DNA from: Syngnathus acus
Taxonomy: Eukaryota; Chordata; Actinopteri; Syngnathiformes; Syngnathidae
Direction of reading: 5' to 3'
Assembly: GCF_901709675.1 (NCBI RefSeq)
Contig: NC_051091.1
Location: 2,789,967-2,853,966 of the forward strand
DNA: 64,000 nucleotides
The position numbers and the translations under genes are program-made. Positions 1 through 10,013 of this stretch are shown piece after piece; the stretch's first letter is position 1; each line of letters starts with the position of its first letter. The notes beneath the pieces are model-generated. The model was not told the DNA's origin. It worked only from the letters and a program-made list of their open reading frames with translations, and searched no databases.

Positions 1-3000
1 TTAAAACATACATTGTAACCTACAACCTCTAAACCTGACTTGCAACTCTAATTGTCAAACTATTGAATTATGTTTGAATTATATGGACCCTTTCCCTTTC
101 CACTGTTTGAAACCGTGATGATGGGGTGGCTTGACACCCTACTTTACAAGCCCAGCCCTTCTTTTGAACTCCTTTTTGAGCCGATGTTCTAAAAGATGCC
201 ATTCCTCAATATGACTTACTGTGCATTTCCACATGGCCACACACACCCGCCTTGTCCCGGGTAATAAAACTCTATGAGAAATAATGCAATGCTGCAGATT
301 AATGAGTCTTTATGCGCTTACACAATGTATTAGAGGTGAAGTGTTCAATTAAAGCCAGGCTGCTGTTGTTTCATGCTAAACCAACACCGGGGCATCTGTT
401 GGTCTATGAGTACAAACAGGCATTTTAATTAATTCAAAAGGGGCTTTAAGCAAGGAATTATTCAAATCAAACTCGCTGCGAGAAATTGAGTTGGAATGCG
501 TTTGAAATGTAGGAAGTCAAACAGTGGAAGGGGACAAAAGGCGTTTAATGAAATCCCTGTCGTCGTCATTAGCCTGCGCCCCGGTCGGTCGCAGCTTACA
601 TGTGACGTGCTAAAAAGCTGACAAGCGCTTTTATTCCAAAGTTGTTAAGCACCCAATTACATCTGCTTTTGTGCCAGCACATAGTTTTTAATCTTGCCCG
701 CCAACTTTGGCGGGGGATCACTAGCCCCGCCCCCGCCAGTGCGGCCAGTCAATCCTTGCGCAGGCCAAATGCCACACCCTCGTCTCAATATGGTGCTCAC
801 CCTTTTTTACCAACTTATACAAGAAAATAAAATCACATAAGGCACTTGCCGCATCGCCTTGCATTTTGGGCTACACCCTTGATGGTGTCAATGGGCCCTA
901 AATGAACACGTTAAGTGAGATTATGTGGCATGTGAGCTCATCTTCCCTGTACAGAACTTGCATGCAATCACCCCTTGCTTCATCCAAGAAAAAAACCAAA
1001 AAACTTTCCTCTTTAATTTGAAAATGGCAGCGCGAGGGTTGGCTCAGAGATCCTGCAACAAAAGGACACTTAATTCCTCCAGTAAGCTTCAGTAGCAACC
1101 GGGCCTGACGACTTAAAACTGACGAGAAAGTCTCGCCCAAACCCTGGATTTGACAAATATATACACTATTTGTTTTTAATCTTCTTATTGAGTCCAACTC
1201 TGGCTCTTCTTTTATTCAAAAGAGCCACGAGGGAAAAAAATGGAAAGCACATACAAATGAGGAGTAATTCTAATTTGCTCAGCCTGCTTGTCCGTCAGCG
1301 AGCGTGACCAATTTTGAACGACGCGCCTGGTGAAGCTCATCTCAGGCGATGGGAGTCAGCATCTTTGCCATGTTGGACGGACCGGCGTGGTGCAGAGGGC
1401 TCGCCCAAACTGGCGGAATGTAACATCCACACATATTCACGTGTGTCCAGCCATTACGCTGAGGAACAATTTGTGAAAAAAAAAGAGTTGGATTTTGTTG
1501 AGTTAGATTTGAATGCTGATGAAAACTGCAATTGGCGTGCTGCTTCCAAAATTGCAGTCAATTTTGCTTGAAGCACAGGAATCTTTTTTCCCCTCTTCTT
1601 CCATTAGATAAGCAAAATTCCATTAGTTTGCAGTTGTAAGAAAGAAGAGCTAATTGGGATTTAATTTTATGTACAGCTACGTGGCAACCTATTTGTGTGG
1701 CCACAATTATGTGGCGAGAGCTGTGTGGGGCTGCCAACAGGCCACTGCCATCAAGATCTGCAAAAAGAAAGCTATCAAATAATGAAAAGGATTGTTGCTG
1801 GCTTTTCTCTTAACCTTTTACCCATGAGCACACCATTGTAAGACCCAACCTGTGTTAATGTTAATGGGCTTAATGGAATCCTGCCTTCTCTAGAGCAGTT
1901 ATTAGGCTTTCAAAATCCACTAGACTTGTTATTTTTGAATGTATAGTGCAGAACGCATACATTTGATCTCCTTTGAATTATGGCCCAAGGACTCTGATTG
2001 CACTGGAACAGCAAGCAGAGAGACTTTCAATGTAAACAAATGTGTCGCCTTGAACATGGACTCGTCTTACTTGATGCAAATCGACAAGTGGACAAAAGTT
2101 AGCATGCGCATTGTTCAAGACTGTTATTCATAACTTGGTTTCCATGGCGACAACTCCACAAAGATAAGGGTATGCAGGCGTGTGCCAGACCAACAGAAAC
2201 TTCAAGATTTGTGACAGAGGACCCTCATCTCGGTTTTGATTTCTTCACAGTGGGGCTCAGATGCGCGCCATCCATCCATCCGTCCGTCCGTCATCCATCC
2301 ATCCATGTCAAACAATGACAAAATCTGCTGCCGTTCATCTGTTTTGGTTTTAGCTCATTTCCACCATCTTTGTTCCCCTGATATTTACACTCATTTGCAT
2401 AATGCGATTGGGACTTTAAGATGATTTTGCATGACGAAAACTCATTTAAAAAGGACTCAGTGAGTGGAGGGTGTGGGGGAGGCGGCGGCTTACGTGGTCA
2501 TAATGGCCATCCAACTGTGTAATTGGTCATTTGAGGCAATGTGATGACAACAGTGCGGCGCATTGAAAGTGACTGACAGTTGAATGGAGAAGCAACATGG
2601 ACATTGCTAAAAGCAGATTATGTAAAAAAAGAAAGAAAAAGGGATATGATAGATTGCAAGACTGTCACATAGGCCCCAAAACAAAAGCCATCATTCCTCG
2701 ATACTTTCCTAACCTTTCTGTCTGTGTGTGTTTTTTTTTTTTTTCTGCAAAGTAGATGAGCTGTGAAGAATCAGAGTTAACGACGACGAGAAAGACAGCT
2801 GGTTTAAAAAGAAGGGAGAAAATTGCTGGTGGGATTTCACCGATAGCATCCGACACGTCGCTTTCTGCGGCTAAAAAGCGTGAAGGACTCTGACCTTCTT
2901 TCTTTGGTTCACTTGACAGAGGTCACGGGAGAGTTCATGTATGAATACGCAGCGCTTCCATTCAGCTACTGCTGTTCCAGCAACTATTTATAAACCCCAC

Positions 3001-5130
3001 TGCAAGGGAAGAAAAACACAAAACAAACTTCACTTCATGCATGCGCTTCGAGCGGGATAGAATAGTTCGGAAAAATATATCAATGACAATATATCCAACT
3101 TTATGAAATGTAGAAATGTCAAAGGTTTGCAGGGACTGCATTTGGAAGTTTTCCAAATAGACTTTAAAACCAAAAAGTACATTTGTTCATTTTATTTCAA
3201 TTATTAGGTCAATTTTTCTATTCTATCTTCAAAAATAGTGTGCAGCCAACAACAGTGCAGCTCTGCTCAGCTTTCTGCTTTGACACATTTCCAGCTAGCT
3301 CGGATGCCGCTTGCGGGATAAGAAACTATGGGCGCTATTAAGGAAAAAAAATGAACTCAACTGTGACGTTAGAGTGGGCCAAACTCCAAATGGCTTGCTC
3401 AAATACATTTTCTTTTGACCTACTTAGGTAATTTAACATTTGGCACTCCCGAGACTCAAATATGAGCAACTGAAAGTTAGTTTTCTATCATTCATCTCAA
3501 TGACTGTTTTGCCATTGGGAGTGCAGTACAAAAAGATGGCCCAGCACAAGTAATTCAATATGGCGCAAGTCGTGAGAAGAGCGAGCGTACAAAAGCTTAG
3601 CTTTTTCAAACAGCCACACTTTGGCAGCACTCGTACAGCTTCATCTGATAGCGAACGACACACCTGGAATACAGACAGCGCACTGTTACTGGAAGGGGAT
3701 TAGCACCCGCCGTGTGGAGTTTAGGCGAGCTGCCCACTGGGCACTCCAGCTTTTCTTGAAAAGCCAAATGAGGAAAGGGAATGGCATGAGTAGGAGATTG
3801 CATGACCACATTAAGCACCGCCGGAACGGATATACGAATATTAAAGCCGACAAGGATTTGCAAAAGTTTCCGGGGGAAATGCCAGGACATCATCAACACT
3901 GCACAACGCACTGACGTCACAAGCGACTCGTGCTAATCACTCCGGTGTTGTTAACTGACATACTGTATGAATCACATGCCTTTGAATTCATTCCAGTATT
4001 GTTGGAGGGGTAAAGACAGATTGGCTTCTTCTGAGATGGAGAGGCGTGTCTCTGCTTAGCATCTCTATATGGCGTTTTGCCGACATTCCTGGCTGATCAA
4101 ATAATTGTGTGCCAATTCCGAGCAATTGTGCTTTTGAAACACAGCAATGACATGCGGTGGAATTTCAGAATGACTTTTACAGGTCAAAATAATTTGTTCA
4201 ACTGTTCATTGTTTTGGTACTTTTTGCACAACTTGCTGTTCTCAAACAAGGAAAGTTGTGTGGTAAAATCCACAAGAGTTTTCCAAAGTCAAAAAAAAAA
4301 AAGCCCAAAACATCTGCTAGCGTGGAACATAATTTAAGTCGCATCTTGTGGCAAACACGAATGTTTTGGCGTTGAATAGAAGATTGTGATTGCTCTGGTT
4401 GAGCTACTTTTGGTGTCTTGTTTGGATGTTGATTAAAATCGATTGAATTTTTTTTGTAGTGGGAGACTGGATAGTAGCAACCATTACACTGGAAAATAAT
4501 GCATTGTCAAATCCGCCTGCCTCTTACTTGGACATTGAAACCAGCTCTTCCAATGTTTACATGGGATTCGATACGTTCAATGTTTTCTTTTCAAATGATC
4601 AAACAGCGTCCTTCTTTTTATGTTTTGTTTACACAGTCTCCAAATGCTTTTTATGAGATAATGTTAGTGCTGAGGCAAATTGAGTGGTTTCCATTCTTTC
4701 AGGAGGGAGAGGCGCTTCATGCGCAAACATTTGGAGTCTTCTGTCAGCAACGATTACATTACATATCAAATCTCGGCTGTGTAGGAGCAGCGAATGACCG
4801 GCAGATAAATATCACGGACATCCGCAGTCGAGGCAGGCCATTGGCCCGGTCGTTTGTTTTGATTGTAACAAACCGAATCCACTAGGCCACATCTGCTTGA
4901 CGTTAAAAGATGATTATTAACAACCGTTGTGAGTGGCAGCCTCCCACCAGACAAAAAACAATCAAGTAAACACACGGTAATGTCGACACATTTTTCTCTA
5001 TATTACAACAACCCGTGGGAACAACATATACGTCAATCAATACAACTACACCCACCCCCCAAAAAAAAAAAAAAAATAATAATAATTGACTCGGTTATTC
5101 ACACATTTCTTTCTATAATATAACACCTAC
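1..5130. other. non-coding DNA, no gene seen
   Basis: No exon with convincing splice signals, RNA gene or recognisable transposon was found on either strand. Open frames here (for example around 3606-3920 on both strands) overlap each other antisense, have no family features and start at arbitrary methionines. There are short poly-A/T tracts and one CCAT/CCGT microsatellite, listed separately. This is most simply intergenic or intronic DNA. Confidence 0.6.
2265..2308. repeat. (CCAT/CCGT)n microsatellite
   Basis: A run of CCAT tetramers changes to CCGT tetramers and back to CCAT. It is a simple tetranucleotide repeat, and the same motif forms the tail of the SINE at 15231-15568, so it may mark a worn SINE tail. 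Confidence 0.8.
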
Positions 5131-5140
5131 ACTAGTATTG

Positions 5141-5510
5141 GCTCGTGAGTGAACTATTCGTTCAAAAGAACGAATCTTTTCAGTGAACGAGAGTGACTGA
5201 ATCACTTCCTAAAGTGATTTGTTCTTTTTTCAGTTCATATGACTTCAACCTGTAGGTGTCATTAATGCCCATTGAAGCTCGTGCCACCTCGCCGTAAAAC
5301 AAAACGAAGAAGAAAATGATGTAACTTCCTGTTCACGAACGAGTCGTGAATTGCATTTCCCGTTCACCAACTGAACGGATCTGTGAGTGAACAAATCACT
5401 GAGTGAGTGATTCGCATTTCCATTTCATCGCGAGAACGGATCAGTGAGGGAACGAATCCTTTGAATCGGTTCATTCAAAATATTTGTTCAAAAGAATCGT
5501 TCACCACACT
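5141..5510. mobile_element. MITE-like DNA transposon with GAACGAATC-rich inverted ends
   Basis: The left end reads GTGAACTATTCGTTC and the right end, on the other strand, reads GTGAACGATTCTTTTG, giving imperfect terminal inverted repeats about 370 bp apart. The interior is full of short forward and reverse copies of GTTCA/TGAAC and ATTCG/CGAAT. There is no coding capacity. This is what is expected of a non-autonomous DNA transposon. The exact ends and the target-site duplication are not clear, and I cannot name the superfamily from the sequence alone. Confidence 0.55.
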
Positions 5511-5554
5511 TTCTTATTTATTTATTCTTTTTTTTTTTACCTCGTGTAGTGTAC

Positions 5555-6055
5555 CTATTGTAGTGTCCATGAGGTGTACCTAATCACAGGCCACTTCAAT
5601 AGGGAAAAAGCTTAAGTGAAAGTGTAAAGTGCCACACCCGCCCTCACCCCCACCTCCTGGTTGGCTGTTTGATCTGTGACGTCACTTGGACACTCCATTA
5701 GGTACACCGCCATTTTCAAGTGTACCTAATAACAGGCCACTTTATTAGGGAAATATCATGGTCAAAGGTCACAGGTGTCAAGCTCTAGTCCTTGGGGCCT
5801 AACGAGGGAATCTTGGAAAACATGTTGGAATGCGGCCCCGAGGACTAGAGCTTGACACCTGTGACCTTTGACCATGATATTTCCCTAATAAAGTGTGTAC
5901 CTAATGGAGAGTCCGTGTCATTCCCTCGTTAAGTGCACCTGCGTGAAAAGGTTTTGGCTCCTGCAGAACGCGAAAATGACCAAAAACCTTTCACGCAGGT
6001 GCACTTAACGAGGGAATCTTGGAAAACATGTTGGAATGCGGCCCCGAGGTTAGAT
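5555..6055. repeat. inverted and forward partial copies of the 236-bp hairpin unit
   Basis: This segment holds diverged outlying copies of the same unit that forms the array at 7457-9032. From about 5686 to 5796 the unit is in reverse orientation, and from about 5797 to 6050 it runs forward, so the two meet head to head. The forward copy contains the same hairpin (arms around 5913-5950 and 5978-6013) and ends at GCGGCCCCGAG, where the tRNA-like units begin. The terminal motif CACTTTATTAGGTACAC resembles DNA transposon ends of fish, which suggests the unit descends from a mobile element. Confidence 0.7.
5738..5895. repeat. palindrome with ~58-62-bp arms
   Basis: The left arm starts CACTTTATTAGGGAAATATC and the right arm ends with its reverse complement, GATATTTCCCTAATAAAGTG. 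The arms match almost without mismatch over roughly 58-62 bp and enclose a loop of about 38 bp. The palindrome arises where a reversed 236-bp unit meets a forward one. Confidence 0.85.
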
Positions 6056-6176
6056 AAAATATTTTAATATAGAAAAATTTGCAACACAGTTGCTCGTGTG
6101 CTGCCCCATATAACCATAACTATTTGCTTGTGAGCTGCTCCATAAAATCATATGTATTCCATGCAATGTGAGCGAG

Positions 6177-6248
6177 GATTCCATAGTGTAGTGGTTAGTG
6201 CTCTGAACTTTCACCACAGTGACCTGGGTTCAAATCCCAGTGAGACCT
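6177..6248 (+). tRNA. tRNA-like unit L1, anticodon TTC (Glu), probably pseudogene
   Basis: The 72-nt segment has an A box (TAGTGTAGTGG), a B box (GGTTCAAATCC) and a perfect T stem (CTGGG/CCCAG). The anticodon loop CTTTCAC would read glutamate codons. The acceptor stem is weak (GATTCCA against TGAGACC, two mismatches), and position 39 does not pair well. The body otherwise resembles eukaryotic tRNA-Gln. A TTTT terminator follows at about 6254. Given the tandem context, a transcribed relic or SINE-like unit is more likely than a housekeeping tRNA. Confidence 0.5.
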
Positions 6249-6372
6249 TAAATATTTTATCATAGAAAAATTTGCAACACAGTTACTCGTGTGCTGCCCC
6301 ATATAACCATTATAACTATTTGCTTGTGTGCTGATCCTTAAAACCATATATATTCCATGCAATGTGAGCGAG

Positions 6373-6444
6373 GTTTCCATAGTGTAATGGTTAGTGCTCT
6401 GGACTCTCACCCCAGTGACCTGGGTTCAAATCCCAGTGAGGCCT
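6373..6444 (+). tRNA. tRNA-like unit L2, anticodon CTC (Glu), probably pseudogene
   Basis: This has the same architecture as the neighbouring copies: A-box-like TAGTGTAATGG, B box GGTTCAAATCC, intact T arm, and loop CTCTCAC giving anticodon CTC. The acceptor stem is GTTTCCA against TGAGGCC, with mismatches. TAATGG in the D loop is the form found in canonical tRNA-Gln, so this copy may be nearest the ancestor. Confidence 0.5.
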
Positions 6445-6568
6445 AATATATTTTATCATAGAAATATTTGCAACACAGTTGCTCGTGTGCTGCCCCATAT
6501 AACCATTATAACTATTTGCTTGTGAGCTGCTCCATAAAACCATATATATTCCATTTAACATAGGTGAG

Positions 6569-6632
6569 GGTTCCATACTGTAGTGGTTAGTGCTCTGGAC
6601 TCGCGACCCGAGTTCAATCCTATTGGGTTGTA
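6569..6632 (+). pseudogene. tRNA-like unit L3, deleted in the anticodon arm
   Basis: The 5' half is intact (GGTTCCATACTGTAGTGG), but about 8 nt of the anticodon loop and 3' stem are missing: GGACTCGCGACCC where its inverted partner at 11122-11193 has GGACTCTCACCCCAGCGACCC. The 3' end reads CCTATTGGGTTGT instead of CCCAGTGAGACCT, a variant shared only with that partner. It cannot form a tRNA. Confidence 0.75.
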
Positions 6633-6694
6633 AAATATTTTATCGTAGAAAATTTGCAACACAGTTGCTTGTGTGCTACCCCATATAACCATAC

Positions 6695-7190
6695 ACCTCC
6701 CTTAGGGTTAGGGCTAGGGCTGGAGTTAGTGCTAAGGTTAGAGCTAGGGTTAGGGTTTGAGCTACGGTTAGAGCTAAGGTTAGGTTTAGGGCTGGGGTTA
6801 GGGTTAGGGTTTGAGCTAGGGTTAGGGTTTGAGATTAGGGTTAGAGCTAGGGTTAGGGTTAGAGCTAGGGTTATGGTTGGGGTTACAGCTAGGGTTAGGG
6901 TTAGGGTTAGAGCTAGGGTTAGAGCTAGGGTTAGAGCTAGGGTTAGGGTTAGAGCTAGGGTTAGGGTTAGAGGTATGGTTAGGGGTTAGGGTTAGAGTTA
7001 GAGCTAGGGTTAGGGTTAGGGTTAGAGCTAGGGTTAGGGTTAGGGTTAGGGGTTAGAGCTAGGGTTAGGGTTGGAGCTAGGGTTAGGGGTTAGGGTTAGA
7101 GCTAGGGTTAGGGTTAGAGCTAGGGTTAGAGCTATGGTTAGGGTTAGAGCTAGGGTTAGAGGTATGGTTAGGGGTTAGGGTTAGAGCTAG
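6695..7190 (+). repeat. interstitial telomere-like array, TTAGGG orientation
   Basis: About 495 bp of TTAGGG hexamers is interspersed with the degenerate hexamers TTAGAG and CTAGGG, giving a common 18-bp pattern TTAGGGTTAGAGCTAGGG. Other variants are TTTGAG, TTATGG and TTAGGGG. The hexamer frame is largely kept. The G-rich strand is on + and points to the window centre. The outer edge (6695-6975) matches the reverse complement of 10780-11054 variant for variant. Open frames here only translate the repeat into Leu-Gly or Arg-Val periodicities. Confidence 0.9.
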
Positions 7191-7199
7191 ATCTAGATC

Positions 7200-7456
7200 T
7201 CGTGAGCTGATCCACAATACCATATATATTCCATGCATTGTGAGCGAGGATTCCATAGTGTAGTAGTTAGTGCTCTGGACTTTCACCCCAGTGACCTGGG
7301 TTCAAATCCCAGTGAAAGCTAAAATATTTTATCATGGAAACATTTGCAACACAGTTGCTCATGTGCTCCCCCATATAACCATTATAACTATTTGCTTGTG
7401 AGCTGCTCCATAAAATCATATATATTCCATGTAATGTAAGCGAGGTTTCCATAAGG
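7200..7456 (+). repeat. tRNA-like unit between telomere-like block and hairpin array
   Basis: One and a bit 196-bp units follow the TTAGGG block, after an AGATCTAGATCTCGTG junction. The first contains a full tRNA-like segment (7249-7320). The second starts at 7444 but is cut after about 12 nt of tRNA-like sequence, where the hairpin array begins with AGAGCCCGTGTG. Confidence 0.8.
7249..7320 (+). tRNA. tRNA-like unit L4, anticodon TTC (Glu), probably pseudogene
   Basis: The 72-nt segment has B box GGTTCAAATCC, perfect T stem and loop CTTTCAC. The A box is mutated (TAGTGTAGTAG), and the 3' acceptor TGAAAGC pairs poorly with GATTCCA. It is the only + strand copy lying inside the telomere-like blocks. 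Confidence 0.45.
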
Positions 7457-9032
7457 TAGAGAGCCCGTGTGATTCCCTCGTTAAGTGCACCTGCATGAAA
7501 AGTTTTAGCTCCTGCGGAACGTGAAAGTGACCAAAAACTTTTCACGCAGGTGCGCTTAACGAGGGAATCTTGGAAAACATGTTGGAATGCGGCCCCGAGG
7601 ACTAGAGCTTGACACCTGTGACCTTTGACCATGATATTTCCCTAATAAAGTGGCCTGTTATTAGGTACACTTGAAAATGGCGGTGTACCTAATGGAGTGT
7701 CCGTGTGATTCCCTCGTTAAGTGCACCTGCGTGAAAAGTTTTAGCTCTTGCGGAACGTGAAAGTGACCAAAAACTTTTCACGCAGGTGCGCTTAACGAGG
7801 GAATCTTGGAAAACATGTTGGAATGCGGCCCCGAGGACTAGCGCTTGACACCTGTGACCTTTGACCATGATATTTCCCTAATAAAGTGGCCTGTTATTAG
7901 GTACACTTGAAAATGGCGGTGTACCTAATGGAGTGTCCGTGTGATTCCCTCGTTAAGTGCACCTGCGTGAAAAGTTTTAGCTCCTGCGGAACGTGAAAGT
8001 GACCAAAAACTTTTCACGCAGGTGCGCTTAACGAGGGAATCTTGGAAAACATGTTGGAATGCGGCCCCGAGGACTAGCGCTTGACACCTGTGACCTTTGA
8101 CCACGATATTTCCCTAATAAAGTGGCCTGTTATTAGGTACACTTGAAAATGGCGGTGTACCTAATGGAGTGCCCGTGTGATTCCCTCGTTAAGTGCACTT
8201 GCGTGAAAAGTTTTAGCTCCTGCGGAACGTGAAAGTGACCAAAAACTTTTCACGCAGGTGCGCTTAACGAGGGAATCTTGGAAAACATGTTGGAATGCGG
8301 CCCCGAGGACTAGAGCTTGACACCTGTGACCTTTGACCATGATATTTCCCTAATAAAGTGGCCTGTTATTAGGTACACTTGAAAATGGCGGTGTACCTAA
8401 TGGAGTGTCCGTGTGATTCCCTCGTTAAGTGCACCTGCGTGAAAGGTTTTAGCTCCTGCAGAACGTGAAAGTGACCAAAAACTTTTCACGCAGGTGCGCT
8501 TAACGAGGGAATCTTGGAAAACATGTTGGAATGCGGCCCCGAGGACTAGCGCTTGACACCTGTGACCTTTGACCACGATATTTCCCTAATAAAGTGGCCT
8601 GTTATTAGGTACACTTGAAAATGGCGGTGTACCTAATGGAGTGTCCGTGTGATTCCCTCGTTAAGTGCACCTGCGTGAAAAGTTTTAGCTCCTGCGGAAC
8701 GTGAAAGTGACCAAAAACTTTTCACGCAGGTGCGCTTAACGAGGGAATCTTGGAAAACATGTTGGAATGCGGCCCCGAGGACTAGAGCTTGACACCTGTG
8801 ACCTTTGACCATGATATTTCCCTAATAAAGTGGCCTGTTATTAGGTACACTTGAAAATGGCGGTGTACCTAATGGAGTGTCCGTGTGATTCCCTCGTTAA
8901 GTGCACCTGCGTGAAAAGTTTTAGCTCCTGCGGAACGTGAAAGTGACCAAAAACTTTTCACGCAGGTGCACTTAACGAGGGTCACTTGAAAAATATGTTG
9001 GAACGCGGCCCCGAGGACTAGAGCTTGACACC
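7457..9032. repeat. seven-copy 236-bp hairpin satellite
   Basis: The landmark GATTCCCTCG recurs at 7471, 7707, 7943, 8179, 8415, 8651 and 8887, always 236 bp apart. Each unit holds a 99-nt hairpin with 36-bp arms (GATTCCCTCGTTAAG... and its complement), a ~27-nt loop and about one mismatch. Next come GCGGCCCCGAGGACTAG, TGACCTTTGACC, CCTAATAAAGTGGCC and a short inverted ATTAGGTACAC/GTGTACCTAAT pair around GAAAATGGC. The last copy diverges after 8980 and is fused to a tRNA-like fragment at 9033. No coding potential is visible. The TACCTAAT/ATTAGGTA ends suggest descent from a non-autonomous DNA transposon amplified in tandem. Confidence 0.92.
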
Positions 9033-9158
9033 TATGGAACTCTCGCTCACATTGCATGGAATATATATGGTTTTATGGAGCAGCTCAAAAGCAAATGTGG
9101 TTAGATGGGGTAGCACACGAGCAACTGTGTTGCAAATGTTTCTATGATAAAATATTTT

Positions 9159-9230
9159 GGGTCTCACTGGGATTTGAACCCGAGTCGACGGGGTGAAAGT
9201 CCAGAGGAATAACCACTACACTATGGAACC
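9159..9230 (-). tRNA. tRNA-like unit R2, anticodon TTC (Glu), probably pseudogene
   Basis: Acceptor GGTTCCA pairs with TGAGACC except for one C-A mismatch and a wobble. The A box is TAGTGTAGTGG and the B box GGTTCAAATCC. The anticodon loop is CTTTCAC. The D-stem 3' side is altered (ATTCC instead of AGTGC) and the T stem is damaged (ACTCG opposite CCCAG). An ATTTTATC Pol III-type terminator follows on the minus strand. Confidence 0.45.
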
Positions 9231-9354
9231 CTCGCTGACATTGCATCGAATATATATGGCTTTATCGAGCAGCTCACAAGCAAATAGGTACAACGGTTAT
9301 ATGGGGAAGCAAACGAGCAACTGTGTTGCAAATTTTTCTATGATAAAATATTTT

Positions 9355-9426
9355 AGGTCTCACTGGGATTTGAACCTGGGTTGCTGGGGTGAAAGTCCAG
9401 AGGAATAACCACTACACTATGGAACC
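9355..9426 (-). tRNA. tRNA-like unit R3, anticodon TTC (Glu), probably pseudogene
   Basis: The acceptor stem GGTTCCA/TGAGACC has one mismatch and the discriminator is T. A and B boxes are intact. The D-stem 3' half is ATTCC, as in R2, and the T stem CCAGG/CCCAG carries two mismatches. R2 and R3 share the ATTCCTCTGG variant, so they are sister copies. Confidence 0.45.
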
Positions 9427-9542
9427 CTCACTCACATTGCATGGAATATATATGGTTTTATGGAGCAGCTCACAAGCAAATTGGGTTATATGGGTAGCAC
9501 ACGAGCAACTGTGTTGCAAATTTTTCGATGATAAAACATTTT

Positions 9543-9614
9543 GGGTCTCACTGGGATTTGAACCCAGGTCGCTGGGGTGAAAGTCCAGAGCACTAACCAC
9601 TAGACTATGGAACC
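9543..9614 (-). tRNA. tRNA-like unit R4, anticodon TTC (Glu), one of the best-folding copies
   Basis: The T arm is perfect (CTGGG-TTCAAAT-CCCAG), the anticodon stem has a single A-C mismatch at its loop end, and the acceptor GGTTCCA/TGAGACC has one mismatch. The A box reads TAGTCTAGTGG. Among all copies this and R5 have the best chance of folding. Confidence 0.5.
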
Positions 9615-9731
9615 CTCGCTGACAGTGCATGGAACATATATTGTTTTATGGATCAGCTCACAAGCAAATATGGTTATATGGGGCAGCACACGAGTAACTG
9701 TGTTGCAAATTTTTATATGATAAAATATTTT

Positions 9732-9803
9732 AGGGCTCACCGGGATTTGAACCCGGGTCACTGGGGTGAGAGTCCAAAGTACTAACCACTACACTATGGA
9801 ACC
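9732..9803 (-). tRNA. tRNA-like unit R5, anticodon CTC (Glu)
   Basis: The T stem is perfect and GC-rich (CCGGG/CCCGG), the A box is TAGTGTAGTGG and the B box GGTTCAAATCC. The anticodon loop is CTCTCAC. The acceptor GGTTCCA/TGAGCCC has two mismatches, and the anticodon stem starts TTTGG instead of CTGG, weakening one pair. Confidence 0.48.
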
Positions 9804-9928
9804 GTCGCTGACATTGCATGGAATATATATGGTTTTATGGAGCGGCTCACAAGCAAATGGTTGTGATGGTTATATGGGGCAGCACACGAGCAACTGTGTT
9901 GCAAATTTTTCTATGATAAAATATTTTG

Positions 9929-9975
9929 TTCTCACTCGGTTGAAAGTCCAGAGGAATAACCACTGCACTATAGAA
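9929..9975 (-). pseudogene. tRNA-like unit R6, T arm deleted
   Basis: The 5' half (GGTTCTATAGTGCAGTGG) and anticodon arm with CTTTCA are present. The B box and most of the T arm are missing, leaving GAGTGAGAAC directly after the loop. It lacks the internal Pol III B box and cannot fold as a tRNA. Confidence 0.75.
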
Positions 9976-10013
9976 CCCTCACTCACATTGCATGGAAAAT
10001 ATATGGTCTTATG

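Larger units (their letters stand above)
6056..6690 (+). repeat. 196-bp tandem units carrying tRNA-like genes, left arm
   Basis: Three units repeat with a period of 196 bp (tRNA-like 5' ends at 6177, 6373 and 6569). Each holds a 72-nt tRNA-like segment followed by a ~124-bp spacer with the landmarks ATATTTTATCATAG, GCAACACAGTTGCTCGTG, CCCCATATAACC and CATATATATTCCATG. A TTTT run lies 8-12 nt after each tRNA-like 3' end, as for RNA polymerase III termination. The units point toward the telomere-like block at 6695. Confidence 0.85.
9033..10013 (-). repeat. tRNA-like tandem units, minus strand, inner right arm
   Basis: Units of about 188-196 bp on the minus strand carry four full tRNA-like segments (5' ends at 9230, 9426, 9614 and 9803) and two defective ones. 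The spacer landmarks are those of the left arm in reverse complement. Polarity is opposite to the left arm. The segment ends at TTATGGACCCTAGC, where the CCCTAA block starts. Confidence 0.85.

Noticed and set aside
6654-7056. Open frames of Leu-Gly and Arg-Val repeats
   Set aside because: They are translations of the TTAGGG-variant array. The same kind of frame appears in mirror image at 10285-11172.
7457-9032. CRISPR-like regular array
   Set aside because: Units are 236 bp and contiguous with no unique spacers, in vertebrate DNA. It is a tandem satellite.
8869-9057. 62-codon frame across the last hairpin unit (and 7267-7632)
   Set aside because: Repeat translation; open only because the units lack stops in that frame, with no protein features.
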